Assembly (NCBI GenBank): GCA_028351715.1 | Contig: JAOMKM010000001.1 | Coordinates: 49,365-113,364 of the forward strand | Origin: Methylophilaceae bacterium | Lineage (GTDB): Bacteria > Pseudomonadota > Gammaproteobacteria > Burkholderiales > Methylophilaceae | DNA: 64,000 bases | Direction: 5' to 3' | Shown here: positions 38,912 through 49,089 of the stretch, piece after piece | Layout: every line of letters starts with the position of its first letter | Position numbering within the stretch: position 1 is the stretch's first letter | Made by a program: the position numbers and the translations under genes | Notes under the pieces: generated by a model | The model's database searches: none | Told to the model about the DNA's origin: nothing | The model's input: the letters and a program-made list of their open reading frames with translations, nothing else

Positions 38912-40447
38912 TTACGCATGCTCCTGACCAACCTCCTCAGTTGGCGAGAAATCAAGCTGCGCTGAAGGGTTTGACTGATTTTCATTGATCGTATTTTCCG
39001 ATCTTCTCAATTCAATTTTATTCAAATAAGCCTTATCAATATCTCCAGTAACATATTTTCCATCGAAACATGAGCAATCAAATTCCTTAAGTGAAGAATT
39101 TTCTATGGAGATATTAGATTTTAAATCTTCCAGGCATTGATAAATTAAACCATCAGCACCAATTTCATCGCTAATCTCATTTTCATTTCGTCCGTGAGCA
39201 ATTAACTCATTAAGCGTTGGCATGTCGATACCATAAACATTTGCAAATTTTACAGGTGGCGCCGCTGAAGCAAAAAATACTTTTCTAGCTCCAGCGTCAC
39301 GAGCCATCTGGACAATTTCTCTTGAGGTTGTTCCTCTAACAATAGAATCATCAATTAATAAAACGTTTTTATCCTTAAATTCAAATTTAATAGGATTTAA
39401 TTTTTGACGGACAGATTTTTTTCTAAGCGCTTGACCTGGCATAATGAAAGTTCTACCTACATATCTATTCTTAATAAATCCTTCACGAAAATCTACCTTT
39501 AGATTTTTTGCAACCTGTTGTGCGCATGGTCTACTTGTATCTGGTATTGGAATAACGACATCTATCTTAATGTCGCCCCATTCCTTTTTAATTTTTTTTG
39601 CTAATGTTTCTCCCATATTTAGCCTTGTTTGGTATACAGAAACCCCATCAATCATTGAGTCTGGTCTAGCTAGATAAACATATTCAAAAATACATGAGCT
39701 TTTTAATGCCGCAGGAACACATTTTTTTGAATAAAAATTACCGTCTAGATCAATGAAAATTGCTTCACCAGGCTCAACATCTCTTAGCAACTTAAAACCC
39801 AGAACATCAAGAGCAACGCTTTCAGATGCAACCATATATTCAGGACCGTCCTGCGTTTCATTAATACCAATTACTAACGGCCTAATACCGTGGGAATCTC
39901 GAAAAGCAACTAAACCAAAATTAGCGACCATTGAGACTACTGCGTAGGCTCCCTGGCACCTTTTAAAAACAGTGGTAACTGCATCAAAAATAATACCAGA
40001 AGTTAATACATTTTTTTGGGTTGCTTGTTCAATTGAGTGAGCTAATACATTTAATAACACCTCGGAATCTGAATTGGTATTAATATGTCTAAGGTCTTGC
40101 TTAAATATATCTTCTTTCAATCGATCAGCATTTGTTAAATTACCGTTATGACCAAGAACAATTCCATAAGGAGAATTTACATAAAGAGGTTGTGATTCAG
40201 CGTTTGATGAAGAACCTGCAGTTGGGTACCTTACATGGCCAATTCCAGCATTTCCTACAAGATTTCTCATATGCCTTGTATGGAAGACATCTTTTACATA
40301 ACCATTATTTTTACGCATGTAAAAACGACCATTATCAGAAGTAACGATTCCAGCTGCATCTTGACCTCGATGTTGAAGAACTAATAAGCCGTCATAGAGC
40401 ATCTGATTGACTGGTTTGTTAGCTACAATACCTATAATTCCACACAT
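38912..40447 (-). CDS. purF: Amidophosphoribosyltransferase
   Basis: First committed step of purine synthesis, making phosphoribosylamine from PRPP and glutamine. Of 511 residues, Cys2 after the initiator Met (MCGIIGI) is the N-terminal nucleophile of the glutaminase half. RGQDAAGI and GHVRYPTAG follow, and the PRPP site VLLIDDSIVRGTTSREI is near residue 365. It lies 17 bases after cvpA, the conserved cvpA-purF pair. Confidence 0.97.
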   Translation of the reverse strand: MCGIIGIVANKPVNQMLYDGLLVLQHRGQDAAGIVTSDNGRFYMRKNNGYVKDVFHTRHMRNLVGNAGIGHVRYPTAGSSSNAESQPLYVNSPYGIVLGHNGNLTNADRLKEDIFKQDLRHINTNSDSEVLLNVLAHSIEQATQKNVLTSGIIFDAVTTVFKRCQGAYAVVSMVANFGLVAFRDSHGIRPLVIGINETQDGPEYMVASESVALDVLGFKLLRDVEPGEAIFIDLDGNFYSKKCVPAALKSSCIFEYVYLARPDSMIDGVSVYQTRLNMGETLAKKIKKEWGDIKIDVVIPIPDTSRPCAQQVAKNLKVDFREGFIKNRYVGRTFIMPGQALRKKSVRQKLNPIKFEFKDKNVLLIDDSIVRGTTSREIVQMARDAGARKVFFASAAPPVKFANVYGIDMPTLNELIAHGRNENEISDEIGADGLIYQCLEDLKSNISIENSSLKEFDCSCFDGKYVTGDIDKAYLNKIELRRSENTINENQSNPSAQLDFSPTEEVGQEHA

Positions 40448-40464
40448 AAGACTCTCTTATAAAA

Positions 40465-40965
40465 TTAGGTAAGCATACCGTCGTATTTTACATTGATACG
40501 CCAATCAAAAGGTAAATATGGCAAAGTATTTTGAATTGTTTCTTTGAGAAGTATAACTACGGATGATTTATACCATGACTCTGTTAATGGAAATTCACTC
40601 TTCTCAACCAAATAAATAATTAACATACTCAATAATAACCCTCTGACAAAACCAAAAAAACCACCCATAAATATATTAATAAAGCTCAATCCCGCTGATT
40701 TAATAAACTTATTTATTAATTTAATAATTAACGCAGATACTATTAATACTAAGATAAAAATAGCAAGATAGATGATGATATTATTGACAGGATCATCAAA
40801 ACCAAATGGAACATAAGAAACAAAAAGGATGCTGTATTTATTTGCGCAATAAAAAGCTAAAACAAGGCCTAACAAAGCTAAAAGTTCTCTTACAAAACCC
40901 CTATAGAAACCAAAAAATAATGATATCAAAATAATAAATGCTAAAAAGTAATCAATAAATACCAT
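40465..40965 (-). CDS. cvpA: CvpA family membrane protein
   Basis: Inner membrane protein of 166 residues with four hydrophobic segments. The N-terminal pattern DYFLAFIILISLFFGFYRGFVRELLALLG is typical of the CvpA (colicin V production) family. Its biochemical role is poorly defined in the family; it is nearly always placed before purF, as here. It is 5 bases after the SPOR gene. Confidence 0.92.
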   Translation of the reverse strand: MVFIDYFLAFIILISLFFGFYRGFVRELLALLGLVLAFYCANKYSILFVSYVPFGFDDPVNNIIIYLAIFILVLIVSALIIKLINKFIKSAGLSFINIFMGGFFGFVRGLLLSMLIIYLVEKSEFPLTESWYKSSVVILLKETIQNTLPYLPFDWRINVKYDGMLT

Positions 40966-40970
40966 TAATA

Positions 40971-41498
40971 TTATTTTCGCTTAATAATTCCAGGAAGGTT
41001 TTGGCCCTTAAGAATAGATAATGCTGTTTGAGCTTCTGTTTTTGAATTAAATGCTGTAGTTGTTAATTTCAATTTTTCCTTACCAGACATTTCAATCATC
41101 TCCAGTCTAGCGTCATATCCAAGTGATTTTATCCGGCCAAGCAACCTACTAGCATTTGTTTCATCAGAGAAAATACCTACTTGTATGAAGTAAGGACTTT
41201 TATCGGTATTAAAGTTCTGAGATACACTTAATTTTGAAGGATAATTTTTTTCTTTTGATTGTGATTGTGATAAATTTTGAGTTTTAAGACTATCGTTATA
41301 GCTATCAATTGTGATGTCATTATTTTTCTCTAGGAATGAAATTTTTATCGGGGTTTTAAGATTAATATTAGTTCTATCTTGCAGAAAAAAAATTGATAGT
41401 CCAAATAAAAAAATTAAAATAATAACGGCACCAAACAAGCGTCTTTTAGCACGTCTTATCATTATACTTTCTTGAAAAGATTCTTTATTATCAGCCAT
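40971..41498 (-). CDS. SPOR-domain membrane protein (DedD-like)
   Basis: Cell-division-associated protein of 175 residues. It has a short cytoplasmic N-terminus, one membrane helix (about 23-43), a polar Ser/Asn/Lys-rich linker and a C-terminal SPOR domain (about 105-172, beginning SPYFIQVGIFSDETNASRLLGRI). SPOR domains bind denuded glycan strands at the division septum. Its place between folC and cvpA is that of dedD, but sequence alone does not separate DedD from other SPOR proteins. Confidence 0.88.
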   Translation of the reverse strand: MADNKESFQESIMIRRAKRRLFGAVIILIFLFGLSIFFLQDRTNINLKTPIKISFLEKNNDITIDSYNDSLKTQNLSQSQSKEKNYPSKLSVSQNFNTDKSPYFIQVGIFSDETNASRLLGRIKSLGYDARLEMIEMSGKEKLKLTTTAFNSKTEAQTALSILKGQNLPGIIKRK

Positions 41499-41504
41499 TA
41501 GGGG

Positions 41505-42773
41505 TTATCTTATCAAACATTCAGAAACAGTAAAAAAGGAACCAAACACGACTATATTATCATCAACTGATGATTTATCGTAGGCATTCATATAAGCTTT
41601 ATGCAAATTATCACTGGTATAAATTAAAGCATCGTCTTTGATAGATTTTATTATGTTTAGAATTTCGATAGTAGGCCTTGCTCTAAGTGAATTAATTTTT
41701 GAAATATGCCATTCATCAACTAACTCCATGAATGGAGCAACAATATCTTCAATAGATTTATCCTCCAAAACTGAAAATACCGCATAAACCTTTCCTTTTT
41801 TCTTAGATTTATATATGAAATTATATAAACTTAATGCCGCTTCTTGATTATGGGCAACATCGGCTATGATATAAGGATTCTTAGAGGTGATTTCAATTCG
41901 ACCTTTTAAATTACAGTTTAATAAACCATTCACAATTGCTTCTTTCCTTATATCTAGTTGGTCACTCAGTATCTCTATACATCTTAGAACTCCTGCAATA
42001 TTTGTTATTTGATGTTGGCCTTGAATATTTGGATAAGGTAATTCCACTATAATTTTTTTAGCTCCAATATAATCAAAATTTTTATGATGGCATTTAATTT
42101 TATACTCATTACCAATAAGTGAAATATCTGCATTAATATCTTTTGCATATTTAAGAATAGAATTAGGTGGATTATCAATATTTATTATTGCATTTTTATT
42201 TTTTCTAAATATTCCTGCTTTTTCATAGCCTATTTTTTCAACAGTATCTCCTAGATATTCCTGATGGTCTAAGCTAACTGACGTAACTATTGATATCTCT
42301 GGCTCAAATACATTAACTGCATCATGTCGTCCACCAAGGCCTACCTCTAAGATAGCTATATCCACATTAGCCTTTATCATCAAATTCATTGCAGCTAGTG
42401 TAGTTATCTCAAAATAAGTAAGCGATATTTTACCTCTGCTATCATCAATAAATTTAATTGAATCAACAATCAAATCATCACTTAATGGTTTTTTATCGAT
42501 ATTAATTCGCTCATTAAAATTGAAGAGATGTGGGGATGTATAACAGCCAACTTTAAATCCAGCATGACTTAGGATTGATTCAAGGAATTTACAGGATGAG
42601 CCTTTTCCATTTGTTCCTGCAACAAGAATAATATTGAATGTTGGATTTAAATTACATAGTTCCTTCACCTGTCTCACTCGATCAAGTCCTAGTAAAATAC
42701 TCTTTGAATTAATTGTATCTATGTAGGCGAGCCAATCATTCAACAAGTTAGACGTGGGGCGCTCTATAGGCAC
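41505..42773 (-). CDS. folC: Folylpolyglutamate synthase / dihydrofolate synthase
   Basis: Adds glutamate to dihydropteroate and folates. The 422-residue Mur-ligase-type protein shows the ATP loop VAGTNGKGSSCKFLESIL (around residue 52), the GLGGRHDAVNVF and TSVSLDHQEYLGDTVEKIGYEKAGIF motifs and a C-terminal VFGSFFTVSE. The start codon is GTG, overlapping the accD stop by one base (TAGTG). accD-folC-dedD-cvpA-purF is a conserved order. Confidence 0.95.
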   Translation of the reverse strand: MPIERPTSNLLNDWLAYIDTINSKSILLGLDRVRQVKELCNLNPTFNIILVAGTNGKGSSCKFLESILSHAGFKVGCYTSPHLFNFNERINIDKKPLSDDLIVDSIKFIDDSRGKISLTYFEITTLAAMNLMIKANVDIAILEVGLGGRHDAVNVFEPEISIVTSVSLDHQEYLGDTVEKIGYEKAGIFRKNKNAIINIDNPPNSILKYAKDINADISLIGNEYKIKCHHKNFDYIGAKKIIVELPYPNIQGQHQITNIAGVLRCIEILSDQLDIRKEAIVNGLLNCNLKGRIEITSKNPYIIADVAHNQEAALSLYNFIYKSKKKGKVYAVFSVLEDKSIEDIVAPFMELVDEWHISKINSLRARPTIEILNIIKSIKDDALIYTSDNLHKAYMNAYDKSSVDDNIVVFGSFFTVSECLIR

Positions 42774-43627
42774 TAACTTACTTTAAGGGTAGATATTAAA
42801 TTTGCCAATAATTTTCTTAGCTGCCTTCTATCTACAATCATATCAATTGCACCATGATCTAGAAGGAATTCTGATGTCTGAAATCCTGCTGGTAGTTTCT
42901 CTCTAACTGTTTGCTCAATCACTCGAGGTCCTGCAAAACCAATTAAAGCCTTAGGTTCAGCAAGTATTAAATCACCCAGCATAGCAAAACTTGCCGAAAC
43001 ACCACCCATAGTAGGATCAGTCAATAAAGAAATAAATGGAAGCTTAGCATTACTTAGCTTAGTTAATGATGCGCTTGTTTTAGCCATTTGCATAAGTGAT
43101 AGCAGGCCTTCTTGCATCCTTGCTCCGCCACTAGAAGTAATACAGATAAAGGGGCATTTATTCTTAATTGCTCTATTAACCCCAAGAACAAATTTCTCAC
43201 CAACAACTGAACCCATTGATCCACCCATAAATTTGAACTCAAATACAGCAACAACAACTGGCATAGACTCAATCAATCCTTGATAAACGACTAATGCATC
43301 ATTTTCATTGGTTTTTCTTTGTGATAAAGACAGTCTATCTTTGTAGCTAACAGTATCCTTAAATTTAAGCGTATCTACTGGTAATAGTTTTTGGGCAATT
43401 TCAATTTGAGCTGGCGTATCTAAAAGTAGTTTAATTCTCTCTCTGGCTGAAATTCTATTATGAAAATTACAGTTTGGGCAAACCTCCATATTCTTTTCAA
43501 GATCAGATCGATATAGAACTGAATGACAAGATGGGCATTTATGCCACAACCCTTCAGGTATGCTCTTCTTAAGCCTACCAACAATTCTCTTAATTTTTGG
43601 TGGCACCACACTTTTCAACCAACTCAT
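42773..43627 (-). CDS. accD: Acetyl-CoA carboxylase carboxyltransferase subunit beta
   Basis: Beta half of the carboxyltransferase that makes malonyl-CoA for fatty acid synthesis. In 284 residues the N-terminal zinc ribbon has Cys31, Cys34, Cys50 and Cys53. The crotonase-fold core shows [20 protein letters not shown] and [18 protein letters not shown]. It follows trpA by 25 bases and overlaps folC by one base. Confidence 0.97.
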   Translation of the reverse strand: MSWLKSVVPPKIKRIVGRLKKSIPEGLWHKCPSCHSVLYRSDLEKNMEVCPNCNFHNRISARERIKLLLDTPAQIEIAQKLLPVDTLKFKDTVSYKDRLSLSQRKTNENDALVVYQGLIESMPVVVAVFEFKFMGGSMGSVVGEKFVLGVNRAIKNKCPFICITSSGGARMQEGLLSLMQMAKTSASLTKLSNAKLPFISLLTDPTMGGVSASFAMLGDLILAEPKALIGFAGPRVIEQTVREKLPAGFQTSEFLLDHGAIDMIVDRRQLRKLLANLISTLKVS

Positions 43628-43652
43628 ATAGTTTTGACTTTCATTTTATTTT

Positions 43653-44447
43653 TTATGAAATATTTCTCTTCATTTCACTCATTAAATTTCGGATATTCTC
43701 CAAAAGATCTTCTTGATTTGAATTTTCAACTTCGTTAATAATTCGACTTCCAATTACAACAGCATCTGATATCAATGCAACTTGCTTTGCAGTTTCTGCG
43801 TCTTTAACACCAAAACCAACTGCAACAGGCAAATCACTATATTTCTTAATATTTTTAACTCGCTTAGTGACTTGATTTATATCAATATTTGCTGACCCTG
43901 TTACCCCTTTTAACGATACATAATATAAGAAACCAGTTGCTTGCTCAACGATGAGACTTATTCTATTATCCTCAGTTGTAGGTGATAAAAGAAAAATACT
44001 ATCTATCTCATGTTTTTTTAATAGAGCTACAAAATCTTTAGATTCTTCAGGTGGGTAATCAACTGTAATGACACCATCGACATCCGCATCTCTAATAAGG
44101 TCAACAAAATGTTCAATTCCAATAGCTTCTATTGGGTTTGCATAGCCCATCAGAATGATTGGCGTTTTAGTATCTTTTTTTCTAAATTCATTTACCAATT
44201 GTATTGTTTTTTTTATTCCAACATTATTTGCTAATGCTCTCTCACTTGCTCTTTGAATAACTGGACCATCTGCCATAGGATCAGAAAAGGGTATTCCTAC
44301 CTCAATCATATCTGCGCCCGACTCAACAAGAGCATGAAGCATTTTAACAGTCATGTCAGGGTGGGGGTCGCCTGCAGTAATAAAAGGAATTAAAGCTTTT
44401 TTATTTTCACTTTTTAAACGAAGAAAAGTAGTTTGAATTTTTGACAT
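43653..44447 (-). CDS. trpA: Tryptophan synthase alpha chain
   Basis: Cleaves indole-3-glycerol phosphate to indole. The 264-residue barrel has the catalytic Glu49 (MIEVGIPFSDPMADGP) and Asp60, at the same numbers as the Salmonella enzyme. The phosphate-binding GFGVKDAE is in the C-terminal third. It lies 2 bases after trpB. The other trp genes (trpE, D, C) are not in this window. Confidence 0.97.
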   Translation of the reverse strand: MSKIQTTFLRLKSENKKALIPFITAGDPHPDMTVKMLHALVESGADMIEVGIPFSDPMADGPVIQRASERALANNVGIKKTIQLVNEFRKKDTKTPIILMGYANPIEAIGIEHFVDLIRDADVDGVITVDYPPEESKDFVALLKKHEIDSIFLLSPTTEDNRISLIVEQATGFLYYVSLKGVTGSANIDINQVTKRVKNIKKYSDLPVAVGFGVKDAETAKQVALISDAVVIGSRIINEVENSNQEDLLENIRNLMSEMKRNIS

Positions 44448-44449
44448 AT

Positions 44450-45652
44450 TTATAAAGTAAGTCCTGCAAGACCTGCAACTGTATTGATATCCTTATCACC
44501 CCTACCTGATAAATTAACCAAGATAATCTTATCCTTAGCCATTGTTGCTGCAAGCTTTTCTGCATATGCTAAGGCATGGCTTGTTTCTAGGGCAGGAATA
44601 ATTCCCTCAATCAAACAGAGATTATGAAATGCCTTTAATGCATCATCATCAGTTACAGCTACATATTCTGCCCTACCAGAATCTTTAAGCCAAGCATGTT
44701 CTGGCCCTACACCTGGATAATCTAATCCAGCAGAAACTGAATGAGTATCTATAATTTGTCCTTCTTCATTTTGCATTAAATACGTTCTATTTCCATGCAA
44801 AACTCCTATAGGGCTATTAGATGTTAAGGGTGCCGCATGCCTACCTGTTTCAACTCCTTCACCCGCAGCCTCTACTCCTATTAATCGTACATTTTTATCA
44901 TCAATATATGGATAAAAGATTCCCATAGCATTTGATCCGCCTCCAACGCAAGCTAAGATAGCATCTGGCTGGCTGCCAGCTAAATCTGGCATCTGAGTTT
45001 TACATTCTTTTCCTACAACTGAGTTAAAGTCTCTCACCATCATAGGGTAAGGATGTGGGCCAGCAACAGTGCCAATAATATAAAAAGTATCTGAAACATT
45101 AGTAACCCAGTCCCTTAGTGCCTCATTTAATGCATCCTTTAGTGTTTTGGAACCACTTTCAACTGGCACTACTTTGGCACCTAAGAGCTTCATCCTATAA
45201 ACATTTGGGGATTGCCTCTTTATGTCTTCTGACCCCATATAAACAACACAATCAAGACCTAATCTTGCTGCAATAGTAGCAGTTGCAACACCATGCTGAC
45301 CCGCGCCAGTTTCTGCAATTACCCTTGGTTTACCCATTTTTTTTGCTAATAACGCCTGACCAACTGTGTTATTTACTTTATGTGCACCTGTATGATTCAA
45401 ATCCTCTCTCTTTAGAAAAATCTTTGCGCCACCAATTTGGTTTGTAAGCCTTTCAGCAAAATAAATTGGGCTAGGTCTCCCAACAAAATGCTTTAAATCA
45501 TGATGAAATTCACTTAGGAAGTCAGGATCATCCTTGAATTTATCGTACATGTCCCTTAGCTCATCTAATGCTTCGACAAGCGTCTCAGCTACAAAAGTTC
45601 CACCAAATTGACCAAAATGGCCAAAAGCATCGGGTAAATCATATGCTTGCAT
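44450..45652 (-). CDS. trpB: Tryptophan synthase beta chain
   Basis: PLP enzyme condensing indole with serine. The 400 residues have the PLP-binding Lys92 in [15 protein letters not shown] and the phosphate-cradle motif [10 protein letters not shown]. The N-terminal [15 protein letters not shown] is typical for TrpB1. Its start overlaps the end of trpF by 14 bases. Confidence 0.98.
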   Translation of the reverse strand: MQAYDLPDAFGHFGQFGGTFVAETLVEALDELRDMYDKFKDDPDFLSEFHHDLKHFVGRPSPIYFAERLTNQIGGAKIFLKREDLNHTGAHKVNNTVGQALLAKKMGKPRVIAETGAGQHGVATATIAARLGLDCVVYMGSEDIKRQSPNVYRMKLLGAKVVPVESGSKTLKDALNEALRDWVTNVSDTFYIIGTVAGPHPYPMMVRDFNSVVGKECKTQMPDLAGSQPDAILACVGGGSNAMGIFYPYIDDKNVRLIGVEAAGEGVETGRHAAPLTSNSPIGVLHGNRTYLMQNEEGQIIDTHSVSAGLDYPGVGPEHAWLKDSGRAEYVAVTDDDALKAFHNLCLIEGIIPALETSHALAYAEKLAATMAKDKIILVNLSGRGDKDINTVAGLAGLTL

Positions 45653-46262
45653 TTGTAACTCCTAAAATAAATTTTCTCATTAAATGATAATCCTTTATGC
45701 CTTTATCAATCTCTATACCACTACTAACATCGACACCATAGGGATCTATTAATTCCAATAAACTTTTTACATTATTCGGATTTAACCCACCAGCAATAAT
45801 AAAAGGTTTCGAAGGGTTTAATGGAATCGTCTCCCAATCAAATACTTTTCCACTGCCGCCTCTTGTATCCTTAGAATAAGAATCTAGTAAAAGAGCTTTT
45901 GCGGAATCAAAGTCTTCAATACATTTTAACAAATTTATATCAGATTTCATTGGAATTGCCTTAATGTAAGGCAAATTATATTGGTTGCAAAATAATTCAT
46001 CCTCATCACCATGAAACTGAAGCAAATTTACTGGGCATGCATTTATTGCTTGCTCTACCTCAGATTTACTCTGATTAACAAATAAACCAACAGTCGAAAT
46101 GAATGGAGGTAAATTCTGAATTATTTTATTTGCTTCTTTTGGACTTATAAATCTTGAGCTTTTAGAATAAAAAACAAATCCTAATGCATCTGCGCCTAAC
46201 TTAGATGCGGTAATTGCATCATCTAAATTAGTAATACCACAAAATTTAATTTTAGCTCTCAA
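45639..46262 (-). CDS. trpF: Phosphoribosylanthranilate isomerase
   Basis: Barrel enzyme of tryptophan synthesis. The 207 residues begin with the family motif IKFCGITN (Cys8 as general base) and contain [26 protein letters not shown] and AGGLNPNNV. The likely start is a TTG that overlaps the truA stop as TTGA (46259-46262). No ATG is available upstream of KFCGIT, so the rare start is needed. The order truA-trpF-trpB-trpA is conserved. Confidence 0.95.
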   Translation of the reverse strand: MRAKIKFCGITNLDDAITASKLGADALGFVFYSKSSRFISPKEANKIIQNLPPFISTVGLFVNQSKSEVEQAINACPVNLLQFHGDEDELFCNQYNLPYIKAIPMKSDINLLKCIEDFDSAKALLLDSYSKDTRGGSGKVFDWETIPLNPSKPFIIAGGLNPNNVKSLLELIDPYGVDVSSGIEIDKGIKDYHLMRKFILGVTNASI

Positions 46263-47050
46263 TCTAATTTTCCAAAAAATTTAAGTTTGTTTTCTGCCTC
46301 GGGCAGACCCCATTTATCATCATACTTTATATTGGTTAGATATAAACCATTTGGCATAAAGGTGGGAGGGGCTTTGGACCTATCTTTTTGAGTTAATAAT
46401 AAATCAATAAAATCAGGAGCTTTTAATTCCCTTCCAACTAAAATTATTGCCCCAATCATATTTCTTATTTGGTGATGTAGAAAACCATTAGCTCGAATAA
46501 TAAATATATAGTTATCATCAAACTGCTTGACATCAAAATAGTAAATATCTCTTACTGGAGAAGCTGCTTGACATTCCGATGATCGAAATGAACTGAAGTC
46601 ATGCTCCCCAATAAATCTTGTACATGCTTGATGGACTAAATCATAATTTAAAGGATAAAAATTCCATCCAGCATAAGAAGCCCATAGAGCAGAATTTATT
46701 GGATTATTAATGAGGAGGTATTGATATTCTCTTGACAACGCCGAATACCTAGCATGGAAGTTATCTGAAACTTCCTTTGCCCACGTAACTCTTATTGAGG
46801 AAGGCAGCAATGAATTAACTCCTTTTACCCATGCGCTAATTGGTCTAATAATATTAGTATCAAAATGAATTATTTGACCAAGCGCATGTACTCCAGAGTC
46901 AGTTCTTCCTGCAGCGTAAATAGTAATTTTTGATTGGGTGATCGAGGATAAGGCATTCTCAATTAGGCTCTGAACATTTTTAACCTCAGGTTGCCTTTGC
47001 CACCCAAAAAATGAATGTCCATCATATTCTATTGAGGCAGCAATTCTCAT
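46259..47050 (-). CDS. truA: tRNA pseudouridine(38-40) synthase
   Basis: Makes pseudouridine at positions 38-40 of the tRNA anticodon stem. It has 263 residues; the catalytic Asp51 is in YAAGRTDSGVHALGQ. HARYSALSREYQYLL and a C-terminal HHQIRNMIGAI are further family elements. It overlaps the preceding membrane protein gene in an ATGA and trpF in a TTGA. Confidence 0.97.
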   Translation of the reverse strand: MRIAASIEYDGHSFFGWQRQPEVKNVQSLIENALSSITQSKITIYAAGRTDSGVHALGQIIHFDTNIIRPISAWVKGVNSLLPSSIRVTWAKEVSDNFHARYSALSREYQYLLINNPINSALWASYAGWNFYPLNYDLVHQACTRFIGEHDFSSFRSSECQAASPVRDIYYFDVKQFDDNYIFIIRANGFLHHQIRNMIGAIILVGRELKAPDFIDLLLTQKDRSKAPPTFMPNGLYLTNIKYDDKWGLPEAENKLKFFGKLD

Positions 47051-47664
47051 AGTATTAAGAGTTGAATAAGTAAAATTAGAATGATAAAAATTAATGCCAT
47101 AAAATAATCAATTAATTCAGGCTTAATAATACTAATTTTATTATTTAAACTATCAATATTCTCACTATTTAATTTTTTTCGTATATCTTGGGTAATACTT
47201 GAAAATTTAAATTCATATTTTTTAAAGATTTCTAAATATTCAAAAGTGAGATAAAGCCTGGCAGAGAGACGCTCAATATTAAAGCCAATAAGAGTAAACG
47301 GATAACAAAGTTTAATCAAAAATCTAATAAAAAAATCTTTAGGTAAAGTTTTTAATAATATCATTACCAACATAAAAATATTAATGAGGCGAAATAAGTT
47401 CTCTATAGCAATAAATAATCCTTCGTATGAGATTGAAATAAAAGAGTAATAAAATAATAATTCACCAGGAGTGATCAATGGGTAAATTATAATTAATGCA
47501 AATAGGAAATATTTTATCTTTTTAATAAGTGTAATAGCTGAAAGATTATTAACATAAGCTAAATAAAATAGAATAAAGAAAATTAGTACCTGGATAGTAA
47601 AAGATACTTTTCCAAGGATAAATAAAACCAACAAACCTAAAAATAAAACAAATGAATTAAACAT
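47047..47664 (-). CDS. EcfT/CbiQ-like integral membrane protein
   Basis: Very hydrophobic protein of 205 residues with about five membrane segments. The middle part (LITPGELLF, then ISYEGLFIAIENLFRLINIFMLVMILLKTLP, and later ERLSARLYLTFEYLEIF) resembles the T component of energy-coupling-factor transporters. No ECF ATPase or substrate-binding subunit is next to it, so it is either an orphan subunit sharing an ATPase elsewhere or has another role. It lies between fimV and truA and overlaps truA by 4 bases. Confidence 0.6.
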   Translation of the reverse strand: MFNSFVLFLGLLVLFILGKVSFTIQVLIFFILFYLAYVNNLSAITLIKKIKYFLFALIIIYPLITPGELLFYYSFISISYEGLFIAIENLFRLINIFMLVMILLKTLPKDFFIRFLIKLCYPFTLIGFNIERLSARLYLTFEYLEIFKKYEFKFSSITQDIRKKLNSENIDSLNNKISIIKPELIDYFMALIFIILILLIQLLIL

Positions 47665-47672
47665 TTACATTT

Positions 47673-49088
47673 TTATCTTGGATCATCATCCTTATTGCTA
47701 TCAGAGGTAAAATTACTAGGATTAGATATACCAGAATCATCAATTGAACTCTGACCAACAGAATTTTTTTGTGACACTTCATCATATGATAAATTTGATT
47801 CACTATTATCCTCATTAGGGTTAGGCTGATTGGAATCTAAATCCTCTGACAGACTTGAAAAAGGAGTATTTATTTGGCCAGAATTAATTTCTTTCTTTCT
47901 TTTTCTAACAATAAATAATAAGCCAAGTAACAACGTTAGAAGGAAGATAAGCACCAAAACAAAAATAGGTTTAATTGAATCATTATTTTTCTCGTCGTCT
48001 ACAATAACTTCTTCAATAATATTCTCATTTTGATCAGTTATAGATGAGATAAATGTACTAGAGGAATCCACAACTGGTGGCTCCTTAGGCTTATCAATCT
48101 GATCAGAAATAATTTCTGGAGCTTCAATTTCAACTTTCTTTGGTTCAATAATTGGCTTATTTCTATTCTCAATAGCCCTTAATGCCTGATCTTTTTCAAG
48201 TAATTTTTTGTTAGCAATCTCAAGCTCTTTCTTTAGTTTTAATAACTCATTAGAGACTTTTTTCTTTTTAATTGAATTGTTATTTGGTTTATTTTTCTGT
48301 GTGGCCTTCTTCCAAGAAATATTTTCTCGTTTAAGTATTTTTCTTGCTTCGAGGTGAGATAATTTTTCAAAGTAATTCCGCAAGGGTAATTTTAATGTTT
48401 TACCTTTTATCAATCCATTAAGATTGCCATCAAAAGCACTTGGATTTAACTGGTATATCGAAATTACAATCTGCTCTGTAGTAATTCCAGCCAGAGGATT
48501 ATCTCGTGCTATCTGAAATAATGTTTTTCCTGGTATTGCTTTAACAGTTTTTTTCTTTTTGCTAGCTTTAATGTTTGATTTTTTTTCAACTATTTTTTTT
48601 GAATCAACTTTTTTAAGTTTCTCAGGATTTTTCTTTCCTTGATTCTCACTTTTTATTATCTTTTTTTCTTGAGTTCTTTTTCTAGGGCTCAGATTTGTTG
48701 GAGGATCAAGGAGGACTGTATATTCTTTTAGAATTTTTCCACTAGTTGATTCAACTTGAATTAATAAATCTAGGAATGGTTCAGTAACTGGAATTTTACT
48801 AGTTAGTCTTAATGTAGCTTGCTTTGAATTTTTAGGAATTAATGACAGTACAATATCATTATGAATTTTTGTTCTCATAATTCCTTGAGAATCATAATTT
48901 TCTTTTGGTGCAATCGATGGCTTTAAAAGATCAATTTTATCTTCGCTAGAAAGGTTAACCTGAATTGATACATCCAATGGAGAGTTTTGATTTGATTTTA
49001 AGATAATTTTACCTAATTGGAGTGAGTATGCATTTATTGAAAGTCCAACTAAACACACCAGTAAAAAATTTATATACTTAACAATCAA
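47673..49088 (-). CDS. fimV: FimV-like protein, shortened
   Basis: Cell-pole/peptidoglycan protein of the FimV/HubP family, here 471 residues. In order: signal peptide (about 1-22), the FimV N-terminal domain (about 23-130, LGKIILKSNQNSPLDVSIQV), a Lys-rich linker, a LysM-like module (about 183-235, AIPGKTLFQIARDNP), a coiled-coil stretch (about 275-310), one membrane helix (about 373-393) and an acidic cytoplasmic tail of about 75 residues. The long acidic TPR-containing C-terminal part of larger homologues is missing. It lies 1 base after asd, its usual place. Confidence 0.82.
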   Translation of the reverse strand: MIVKYINFLLVCLVGLSINAYSLQLGKIILKSNQNSPLDVSIQVNLSSEDKIDLLKPSIAPKENYDSQGIMRTKIHNDIVLSLIPKNSKQATLRLTSKIPVTEPFLDLLIQVESTSGKILKEYTVLLDPPTNLSPRKRTQEKKIIKSENQGKKNPEKLKKVDSKKIVEKKSNIKASKKKKTVKAIPGKTLFQIARDNPLAGITTEQIVISIYQLNPSAFDGNLNGLIKGKTLKLPLRNYFEKLSHLEARKILKRENISWKKATQKNKPNNNSIKKKKVSNELLKLKKELEIANKKLLEKDQALRAIENRNKPIIEPKKVEIEAPEIISDQIDKPKEPPVVDSSSTFISSITDQNENIIEEVIVDDEKNNDSIKPIFVLVLIFLLTLLLGLLFIVRKRKKEINSGQINTPFSSLSEDLDSNQPNPNEDNSESNLSYDEVSQKNSVGQSSIDDSGISNPSNFTSDSNKDDDPR

Positions 49089-49089
49089 T

